13,765 nucleotides of DNA. It comes from Nephromyces sp. MM_2019 (Eukaryota > Apicomplexa > Aconoidasida > Nephromycida). Shown here in pieces: positions 1 to 7,133 of this stretch. Numbering within the stretch: the stretch's first letter is position 1; each line of letters begins with the position of its first letter. The translations under genes and the position numbers were made by a program. Where the stretch lies: assembly GCA_015657535.1 (NCBI GenBank), contig JADHZB010000993.1, forward strand, positions 1,958-15,722, read 5' to 3'. The notes below the pieces were generated by a model. The model did no database searches. It was given only the letters and a program-made list of their open reading frames with translations, and had not been told where the DNA came from.

Positions 1-200
1 ACATGCAACCACCAATACACATACACACACCAACACACGCACCAACACACGCACCAACACACACACCAACACACGCACCAACACACGCACCAACATACAC
101 ACCAACATACACACCAACACACACACTAACACACACACCAACACACACACCAACACACACACCAACACACACCAACACACATATACACCCACCCACACAT
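1..200. repeat. CA-rich minisatellite, 12-bp-type unit
   Basis: Dense CA-rich DNA in which CACACACCAA and CACGCACCAA steps recur with a period near 12 bp, with point variants such as CATACACACCAA. It reads without stops in one forward frame only because the unit length is a multiple of three; the product would be a His/Thr/Pro string. It lies upstream of the EMC8/9 start and I treat it as intergenic repeat. No gene is seen in 1-346. Confidence 0.85.
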
Positions 201-281
201 ACACACTCAGCTACCCCTAACAGACCACAGAAACCCTTCTTTCTCACAATTTCCATTTCATTCCCTCGTGGGGCACCTCGC

Positions 282-293
282 TGTACGTACACC
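282..293. repeat. TGTACGTACACC motif upstream of the EMC8/9 start
   Basis: One exact copy of the dispersed palindrome whose core is TGTACRTACA, located 54 bases upstream of the ATG at 347. The position would fit a promoter or 5' leader element, but copies also occur in introns, in a coding exon and between genes, so a role here is only a guess. Confidence 0.45.
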
Positions 294-346
294 CGCACAA
301 ATAAGGAATTTCTGTAGGCTGCACACCACCGCTAAATATCATCTTC

Positions 347-3300
347 ATGGATACCGGGAAATCTTTAGAGGCGCTTACAGTCACACCCACAGGATCATCA
401 ACCTTTCGGCAAGATGATAGAGATACAGCCACCTCCCTCCTCATCTCTCCTGTGTGTGCATCAAAGATCATCCTCCACGCGTTGAAATTCCCGGAAAATT
501 CGATTTTTGGGGTAATTCTAGGGGATATAACTTATTCTGGCGATATCAAGCCAATGAAGAAGATAAACTGCGTCGATGCTATCCCTCTATTTCACACACA
601 CACATTAACCCCGATGATCAAGCTTGGAATGGAGCTAGTTAGCCTTTGGGAGGGACTGGTTTGATTGAAGAAGGGGTGCTGTTGAATGCTCTCTCCGGAT
701 ATGATGAGATGCATGGTGTGTGTGTTGGTGTGAGTTAGTGTTAGCGTGAGTTGTGTGTGCGTGTGTTCGAACTCCCCTCATTTGATGGGATAGAGTAGCT
801 CCAGGTTGTTAGAAAGAGGTAGAATCCCTGTAATTGGTAAGATATGCATGTCTTCTTCACAGTAAGTGTTGGCAGAATTTTGCTGCATAGTGAATGAATG
901 CGCCTATTTTCTAGAAGCAGTGGAGTGTATAGCTAGTAGTAAACTCTGAAAGAGTGTACGCACACGCACAATTAATGATTTTCTATCAAAATCACCCACT
1001 TGGTAGCGCTGATTCTTTTAAGGCTTATTCCCATGAAGCGTAGCTCTCCTGGGAGTCTTTGGCCCCTGGGATAGTGCCAGGCTTTGCGTGTGTGCTTTTG
1101 TGTACGTTGTATGCAGGAGTATTTCTTCTTCAGGGTGGTTGTTGCGTTCTTCGCTTTGAACTTTCTTCATCTTCAGGATTGCTTCCTCTTTTCCATCTTC
1201 TTCTTAAAGCCTCGTCCTCTTCATCGTGAAGCTTTTTTCCACTCCTCATCTTCAAGCCTTGTTACCTTCATCTTCAAGCTTCCTCCTTCTTCATCTTCAA
1301 GCTTTTTTCTGCTCTTCATCTTCAAGTGAAAATATCAAGGAATGTATACATTACGCTCTTTAGGTAGAGAGATATTGTTTCGAACAGAACAAACTTGAGA
1401 AAGCAGAGAAGGGTAAGGCTGGAGCTTCAACAGCAGCCTTAACTATAGTAGGAGCCTACTTCTTCGAGCTGCACACAGAGTTTCAACCTAAGGCTACGCC
1501 TCCTGTAGTCTGTAGAAGCCTACACGAGAAGATACTAACTAATTATCCATCTTCAGTTATGTTTACGGTGAGTTTATTAAGATGATCTTATTTATATGTT
1601 TGTGTGTATGCAGGGGGTGCTTGAGTGAGGTGACTTGCTCTGTGTGTAGAGTGGGGAGCTTGAGCGAGGTAGCATGGTGTCATGTGTATGCAGTCAAATG
1701 CTAGAATGAGTTAGGATGGTGCGGTGTGTGTGCAATTAAACGCTTGATTAAAATAGAACGATCGCGTGTGTGTGTGTGTGTGTACTTGCACCACTGGAAT
1801 GCCAGAGTGAAGCAGAGTTTGGAGCTCAGGGCCTTGTTTTTGAGCTTTCTTTCTGCGTTTTAAGGATGCAGCTTACGCACATGAACTCTTACAGTTTGTG
1901 TATACCCTTCTGTTAAGCCTGTAATATTGTGTGTTATGTTTCTCCTCTTGTGGTTGTTCTTATAGGTGGATATCGAGCAATTTTTTTCACCGAATGAAGG
2001 TGAAGCAAAGGTAATTGCAGTGTGTGCATAGTTGTGGAGCTGTATGTGTGCGTGGTTGTGGAGCTGTGTGTGTGCGTGGTTGTGGAGCTGTGTGTGTGCG
2101 TGGTTGTGGATCTGTGCGTAATTTTGGATCTTTGTGTATGTGCGACTGTGAGTCCCTGTGTGTGTGATCATCAATCTGAGCGTTTCTTTGTGGGTCTATT
2201 GCAGATGTATACAGTTTGAGATGGGTGAACCTAGGCTCAGGCACAACTGTATTAAAAGTCGTTTTATGATGCACACACACGCAAATCTGCGCAAAAGCGC
2301 AAGAAATTCTCCATGCAAGCATAATGGCCGGCACAAACGCATACAGAACCGTGTATGATGCTACACTCTATCTCATCATCAAAGGCAGTAGCTAAGGCAG
2401 TGTACGTACACCTTGTGTGCTCAATCCTTAGGAGTTGTGTGTGTTGCAGGTATATCTTTGTATTGAGAAGAAGTGGGTAGCTGCAGAAAATACTTCGTTC
2501 GATCTTGTGAACACTAGAGATTACTGCTCGAGAAAGCTAAAGCTTATCAGGTATATTGTTTGTGTGCGTGGATGAAAAACTGCTAGATTCTGTGACACAG
2601 CCAGCGTGTGTTTTGTGAAAGTCTTTGTGTGTGTGAGCAACAAACTAGCACATCCTGTGATACAGTAGTCGCGTACGTTGTGAAGATCGTTGTGTAAGTT
2701 TGTTGCCTTTGCGTGTGTTTTTTTAGTATCAGTTTTGTGTGTGTTAGGATACTACTGACTATCCCAGTAGTATTTATAGTGTTTGTGGCATACTTAGAAA
2801 ATGATTCTTGCTGCTTCTGATCATTCTTCACTTTTTTTATGTTTTTGCATCTCTCATTTTATGCCCATATTTGGTGTTATTATAGTTTTCTTTGTGGACT
2901 GCTATGTGTGTGCGAGCCAGTATTTGCTCATTTTTTTAATATTTAGCTACATTAATATGTGTTTGCTACTCTTCGATCTCCTCCCTTGCTTTTCTAGCAT
3001 ACTGGCTAATGTGCTGTAGTGTGCTTGCTATGCTGTTCTACTTTTTGATGGATGCCTTTCATTGTTAAAAAAGCCCTTTGCTAACCCAAAAGCTATAGGT
3101 TACATTCCGTCTTTTTTTAAATTTTATCTGTTTTTCCTTCTCCATCTTCATCATCTTCATCGTCCTCATCTTCATCGTCATCTTCTTCATCTTCTTCGTC
3201 CTCATCATCATCTTCTTCTTCTTCATCGTCATCGTCCTCATCTTCTTTGTCTTCATCATCTTCATCGTCATCGTCCTCATCTTCATCATCTTCATCGTCT

Positions 3301-3821
3301 TCATCTTCTTCTTCTTCATCTTCATCGTCCTCATCTTCTTCATCATCACCATCTTCATCATCATCATCATCATCATCATCTTCTTCTTCTTCTTCATCAT
3401 CACCATCTTCATCATCATCATCATCATCATCTTCTTCTTCATCTTCATCGTCCTCATCATCATCATCATCATCTTCATCTTCATCTTCATCATCTTCTTC
3501 ATCTTCTTCTTCTTCATCTTCAGCATCATCATCTTCGTCCTCATCATCTTCATCGTCCTCATCTTCATCATCATCATCATCATCATCATCATCTTCATCA
3601 TCTTCATCTTCATCATGTTCTCCCCCTCTTCTATCCCACATTCTTTTCTTTTCTGCTATTTTCTCTGTTTCTTCTTCCCCAGTGGAAATGATGTCATTGA
3701 TTTTGAAGAATTCTTGCTTCATCCGGCTGTAGGAGATCCCCTAAATCCTCATATAAAATCAGAGTTTTCTCAGTTTTTACTGAAGGAGAAAGCTGATGAG
3801 ATGGCTACTGCAGAATCATAG
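347..3821 (+). CDS. EMC8: ER membrane protein complex subunit 8/9 (EMC8/EMC9, UPF0172), five exons
   Basis: Exons 347-658, 1364-1567, 1966-2010, 2450-2550 and 3683-3821 join in phase into 266 codons plus the TAG at 3819-3821. Introns end in TTAG, ATAG, GCAG and CCAG; donors are GTTTGA, GTGAGT, GTAATT and GTATAT. EMC8/9 is a cytosolic-side subunit of the ER complex that inserts and chaperones membrane proteins; the family has an MPN-like fold without the JAMM metal site. Family landmarks seen: SKIILHALKFPENSIFGVIL (residues 39-58, like human CKMVLHGAKYP), VDAIPLFHTHTLTPMIKL (76-93, like VDCIPLFHGTLALAPML), VGAYFFELHTEF (like IAGYYQANE), a C-terminal IDFEEFLLHPAVGDPLNP (like VDFDNHLDDIRNDWTNP), followed by a helix. 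About 35 residues at the N-terminus are extra relative to human. The frame is closed by a TAA at 302, but an acceptor-like TGTAG at 313-317 could add an upstream exon. The first donor is the weakest junction. Confidence 0.82.
659..1363 (+). other. EMC8/9 intron 1
   Basis: A 705-base intron with donor GTTTGA and acceptor CTTTAG. It holds a TG-rich stretch around 716-770 and a pyrimidine-rich CTTCATCTTC tract around 1115-1325. The 81-codon open frame at 1084-1329 is a product of that tract and ends before the acceptor. No internal exon is seen. Confidence 0.65.
1568..1965 (+). other. EMC8/9 intron 2 with a (GT)n tract
   Basis: A 398-base phase-0 intron, donor GTGAGT, acceptor TTCTTATAG. It contains an uninterrupted GT dinucleotide run near 1765-1782 and scattered TGTGTG words. 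Nothing coding is visible. Confidence 0.7.
2011..2449 (+). other. EMC8/9 intron 3 with a 24-bp-type repeat
   Basis: A 439-base phase-0 intron, donor GTAATT, acceptor GTGTTGCAG. From about 2030 to 2125 it carries three to four near-identical copies of a 24-bp unit built around GTTGTGGAGCTG followed by a TGTGTGTGCGTG run. A TGTACGTACACC copy lies at 2401-2412, 37 bases upstream of the exon. Confidence 0.7.
2401..2412. repeat. TGTACGTACACC motif in EMC8/9 intron 3
   Basis: Exact copy of the dispersed palindrome, 37 bases upstream of the acceptor of EMC8/9 exon 4. The copy at 13263-13274 lies a similar distance (42 bases) upstream of a phosphorylase acceptor on the opposite strand. Two cases do not make a rule. 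Confidence 0.45.
2551..3682 (+). other. EMC8/9 intron 4, repeat-expanded
   Basis: A 1132-base phase-2 intron, donor GTATAT, acceptor CTTCTTCCCCAG. The first 550 bases are T- and TG-rich; the rest is mostly a TCA/TCT/TCG trinucleotide tract that also acts as a very long pyrimidine-rich lead into the acceptor. The split Ser codon (AG + T) restores the conserved segment KLKLISGNDVIDFEEF across the junction, which fixes both splice sites. Confidence 0.72.
3125..3617. repeat. Trinucleotide repeat tract (TCA/TCT/TCG)
   Basis: About 490 bp of almost pure trinucleotide steps, mainly TCA, TCT and TCG, for example eight or more TCA in a row near 3355-3378 and 3570-3592. It is open in several frames: poly-Ser or poly-His/Leu on the forward strand and poly-Asp/Glu or poly-Lys/Met on the reverse. 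Because it sits inside a well-placed intron and continues directly to an acceptor, I call it non-coding repeat. Confidence 0.9.
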
Positions 3822-4486
3822 AAGTCAGCGAATTATTAGCTGTTTTAGTGTATAAACGTCTGCTTACTCTTCTCTTCTTCACTCTGTTTTTTTTCGCATA
3901 TTTGCAGCTATAAACGATGAAAGAAGCCTTTTCCTCTTCTTCGACATTTTCATAAGTTTTTCTTCATCTTCTTTTTCGCCGTTTTCATACTGTTTTTTTT
4001 CATCTTCTTCTCCCCCCTCTTTTTCATCTTCTTGTGTTGCAACCTCTTATCCCACTCCTCTCCCTCTTCTTTTATCTGTAGAAAGTCAACCCTAATCACA
4101 CACATAGACACGCCTTTTCAGTGTGCGATAATCCCTCTTCCATTTTAGCGGCTGTACATACACCACACATACACAGAAAACTTGTCTGCCTTTTGATGGA
4201 TAAAATCAGGAACTGAGGCTTTCATTGAATGTATCTAACAGCCAAGAAAGTACAGGGATGGTGAATGTACATATACTCAGGGGGGGGGTATGCCATGGGC
4301 TCTTCTTTAGCTTCATAGTTGTTCGGGCTCAGGGACGATATTAGGAACATACACAACTATTATGGCGGTATTTTTGAGTGTGTTCGTATTGGTGTGTGTC
4401 TCTTATTTGGGTGTGAGTGTGTGTGTGTTACTTATTTGGGTGTGAGTGCGTGTGTGTTTCTTATTTATGTGTGTGTGTGAGTGCAG
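3822..4486. other. Intergenic region downstream of EMC8/9, no firm gene
   Basis: From 3860 to 4080 it is pyrimidine-rich with repeated TTTTCATCTTCTT and TTTTCATA words, probably 3' untranslated and downstream DNA. A TGTACATACACC copy lies at 4153-4164 and a run of nine G at about 4280-4288. From 4375 the sequence becomes TG-rich. No RNA gene or convincing coding frame was found. Confidence 0.6.
4153..4164. repeat. TGTACATACACC motif, intergenic
   Basis: Exact copy of the dispersed palindrome, the A variant at the central position, about 330 bases downstream of the EMC8/9 stop. Confidence 0.45.
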
Positions 4487-4581
4487 TGTATCGCCAGAAG
4501 GACTTTTTATTGGAAGTTCTACAAGTTTTTTTAAGTTCGAAACTTGAAGATTCTTTGAATTTATTGAGTGAATGTTTCTAG
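4487..4581 (+). CDS. Possible terminal exon of an unrecognised gene
   Basis: A 95-base repeat-poor island that follows a TG-rich stretch ending in GTGCAG, a plausible acceptor. Read with two bases completing a split codon it gives a leucine-rich, helix-like tail that starts YRQKDFLLEVLQVFLSSKLE and ends SLNLLSECF before a TAG. I do not recognise it. The same island is also open in part in other frames and on the reverse strand (a segment with NLKKLVELPIKSPSGDTLHS), so strand and frame are not decided. It could be chance. No matching upstream exon was identified; an ATGGCG followed by GTATTT near 4362 is the only start-like candidate. Confidence 0.2.
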
Positions 4582-4589
4582 CTGCTGCA

Positions 4590-4733
4590 TGGCTAAAGAA
4601 TAACATTCTTGCATGTGTGCGTAAGCGTGTGTGTATGAGTGTATGAATGCATGCGTATGTTTGTGTGTATGTACATGAGCATGTGAATGGTTGCGTGTGT
4701 GTGTCTCTCTGTTTGTGCATTGGTATGTGGATC

Positions 4734-4764
<31 letters not shown>

Positions 4765-4905
4765 ATATGTATATGTTTATGTTTATGTGTGTGCATGTAT
4801 AAGTGCGTCTGTATGTGCATATTTTCATGCGTATATATGTGTAATTGGACCTACAAGTATGTGTGTTCCTGCGTGTGCGTATATTTGTGTGTGTATCTAC
4901 GGATG
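4590..4905. repeat. TG-rich low-complexity tract with (TG)n and TATG steps
   Basis: Mostly TG dinucleotides with TATG/TACG interruptions, including an uninterrupted GT run at about 4733-4757 followed by a TATGTA/TTTATG ladder. Open frames in it on both strands encode only Cys/Val/Tyr or His/Thr/Ile strings and are repeat artefacts. Confidence 0.85.
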
Positions 4906-5220
4906 AGATATACCAGATTCACCCCCTCATAAACCCCCCGGCGAAGTAGCTGAAATCGCTGTGTTTGCTACTCTCTATTCAGTGTAAGCCTTTACTTTGC
5001 ACTCTCTTACAAGGTGTACGTACGCCAATGTTTCATGTGTGCATGAAGCATTTGACTGTCAACAGCCCTATCAAGAGGGAAGAGACTAGATTTTTGCTTC
5101 CAAAGGCTTAAAATTCCGCTGAAAAAACAGCGTTTTCTGTTTGTATAGCACGTGAAGAAGTAGAAGATTATGCTAAAGAATGGCTCAGAAAGATCTGAAG
5201 CTAAAAAAGTTTGAAAGCCC
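4906..5220. other. Repeat-poor island with ambiguous open frames
   Basis: About 300 bases without dinucleotide repeats. On the + strand a frame after CTATTCAG (from 4983) reads CKPLLCTLLQGVRTPMFHVC and stays open to a TAA at about 5115. On the - strand an overlapping frame starting after TAGCTTCAG is also open for about 60 codons. An ATG at 5180 begins MAQKDLKLKKFESPRL and then runs into CA repeat. Lengths are within what chance allows, so I do not call a gene, but one or more small exons could sit here. Confidence 0.35.
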
Positions 5221-5224
5221 GAGG

Positions 5225-5880
5225 CTTATACACACACACCCCGAGATAGACGCACGCACATACGCACACGCGTACACGCATACACACACATTCATACCAA
5301 TACACATACACGCGAGGGCGGGCGCAAAGACGCATATACGTACACACGCTATACCTGCACATGAGAACAACTGCAGATAAACACCCGCACCAGCGCACAC
5401 GCACATGCGGACGCATATGCACACATACACGCGCACACACACGGACACTCATGCATACGCACACACACACGGCAAACATGCACTACACTATACGCGCACA
5501 ACGTATTAGGTGCATAGTTCTTCATGTCAACACGTAGCACCGGGTGTGCTCTCCGTATAGATCACACGCAACGCTGGGTTGTTCCTGGTTTCTAGCACGC
5601 ACAATGCAAAGAGCGTCGCTAGCATGTCAAACACGCAGCCCTAACAGGACTCCTAGCATCACACACATAAAACCATAACAAGATTACTAGCATCTCACAC
5701 ACGCAACGCTGGGAGCATCCTATACACCTTGCACACATAATTCTACAAAGGCCCCTCATACACCTCACTTGCACACACAACCCTATGAGCGCTCCTAGCA
5801 TCCCACACACAGCCCAAACAGGACTCCTAGCAGCTCATACACACAACGCTACAATGACTCTTCATACACCTAATACACAT
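5225..5880. repeat. CA-rich degenerate repeat region
   Basis: 5225-5490 is almost entirely CACACA/CGCACA/CATACA steps. From 5590 to 5880 a looser, diverged unit recurs in which CTCCTAGCATC-like words precede a CACACA box (near 5650, 5686, 5789 and 5826), alternating with ACAACGCT and CTCATACACCT words. Open frames on the reverse strand are Cys/Val/Arg-rich shadows of these repeats. Confidence 0.75.
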
Positions 5881-5896
5881 AATATTTTCCCATCAG

Positions 5897-6079
5897 CTAT
5901 CATCAAAGCAGGCAATCGAAGAGTGTGGGAAATTCCTACTATTTAGACTTTTTATTGGGAGTTTCCGCTATAAGAAGAGGAACAACTACGCTCCGCCCTC
6001 TAACAGGAAAGGGTGTACGTACACTCCAAAAAAATTAAAGTACTTGTTCCTGCCGAATTTTCGAAAATTAAAAAGTTAA
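5897..6079 (+). CDS. Possible terminal exon, basic 60-residue tail
   Basis: After TTTCCCATCAG (a good acceptor shape) a repeat-poor block is open for 60 codons to a TAA at 6077. The product begins LSSKQAIEECGKFLLFRLFI, continues with a strongly basic segment around FRYKKRNNYAPPSNRKG and ends PNFRKLKS. It is not a family I recognise. It contains a TGTACGTACACT copy (6014-6025), read as CTYT. The frame extends upstream to 5858 without a Met. Chance open frames of this length are expected in the window, so this is a candidate only. Confidence 0.22.
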   Translation, partial: LSSKQAIEECGKFLLFRLFIGSFRYKKRNNYAPPSNRKGCTYTPKKLKYLFLPNFRKLKS

Positions 6080-6715
6080 AAGTGTGTGCGTATAAAGGCG
6101 GGTCTCTGCGTTTGTGTTAAAGGGAGTCTCTGCATGTGTGTGAAAGGGGGTCGCTGCGTGTGCGCCAAAGTGGGTAGCTGCATATGTGCGAAATTGCGTC
6201 GCTGCTTGTCTGTGTGCTGATACTTGTGTGTGTACCAACTATGTGTGTATCTGGTCGCGCGTGTGTTAAAGTTGGTCCCTGTGTGTGTGTCAACTTGGGC
6301 TGGTGTGTGAGGGTGGGTTACTGAGTATAAATGAAAGTGAGTCGCTGCATGTGCGTGAAAGTTTGTCGCTGCGTGTGCGTGAAAATGTGTCACAGTTTTC
6401 TATGTGTCCTGTTTTTTGTGTGTCTGCGTATATTCGTGTTTCTATTTCTTTGTGTATTTGCGGACATTCTGTGTGTGTGCGGATATTCTGCGTGTGTGTG
6501 AAATTTTCTGTGTGTGTCTCAGTCTGCCCGTGTTTATGCTTATTTGTGTGCGTGTGTGTGTGAAAATTTCTGTGTGTGTCTCAGTCTGCCCGTGTTTATG
6601 CTTATTTGTGTGCGTGTGTCTTCGTCTATATGTGTAGATATTCTGTGTGTGCGGATATTCTGTGTGTGCCGATATTTTGCGTGTGTGCAGATATTCTCTG
6701 TACGTTTAAGTATCC
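6080..6715. repeat. TG-rich compound repeat with a 62-bp tandem duplication
   Basis: The region starts with 20-24 bp steps of the type GAAAG-GGGTCGCTGCGTGTGCG (6095-6395). It then contains a direct tandem duplication with period 62: the segment starting TCTGTGTGTGTCTCAGTCTG at 6507 recurs at 6569. Finally a series of about 19 bp steps containing GCGGATATTCTGTGTGTG spans 6620-6700. Open frames here give Cys/Val-rich strings and are not genes. Confidence 0.85.
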
Positions 6716-7133
6716 TTTTTTCTCTTTCCCTTTTTGCTCCTGTAATTTCCACAAGTAACTTTACCGCTTCTTCTTCCTCATCAACATCCTCCTATTAATC
6801 TAGTGAAACTCCATAAAAATAGCAACATTTCCCACACGATGAAGACCCCCCATCTTCTTATGAAGAAAATCTCTTAGACATCAAAACCTCAATTTTAATA
6901 TGTAAATTCTCGTGAAATCGACGATTTTTTATAATTTTTAATAATTTTTGTGGAAAATCCCCACTAATTACCTAATTGAGGATATTTTCAATTTTTTTTG
7001 CGTTTTTTTTTAAGCAGTTTGGCTGAATTCTCTTCATTTTGTTGATTTTTCATAGTTTTCCCTTTTTTCTAAGAATTTATAACACACCCACACTTGGAAA
7101 AGGGAGTATATTTTTTAACATTTCCAGATAAAA
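6716..7133. other. A/T-rich upstream region of the 7134-9467 gene
   Basis: Repeat-free and much more A/T-rich than the surroundings, with T and A runs near 6920-6950 and 6985-7015. It contrasts sharply with the TG repeats on the left and precedes a good start codon, so it is the most promoter-like segment in the window. No sequence-specific element could be identified. Confidence 0.4.

Noticed and set aside
1..317. 104-codon His/Thr/Pro frame at the left edge
   Set aside because: It is the CA minisatellite read through; the tail after the repeat has no family resemblance.
720..785. tRNA-like GTTCGAACTC word near 764-774
   Set aside because: It lies in TG-repeat DNA inside an EMC8/9 intron, with no acceptor stem, D arm or anticodon arm in the surrounding bases.
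3117..3722. 201-codon acidic (Asp/Glu) open frame on the - strand
   Set aside because: Almost all of it is the complement of the TCA/TCT tract in EMC8/9 intron 4; the non-repeat start overlaps the last EMC8/9 exon in antisense.
3683..3725. EF-hand calcium site suggested by GNDVIDFEEF
   Set aside because: Loop positions 1 and 3 lack Asp once the exons are joined (LISGNDVIDFEE), and the segment aligns with the C-terminal part of EMC8/9 instead.
3247..3732. 161-codon poly-Ser frame, and the overlapping His/Leu frame at 3062-3691
   Set aside because: Repeat artefacts of the same trinucleotide tract; neither joins a conserved segment in the frame required by the EMC8/9 exon.
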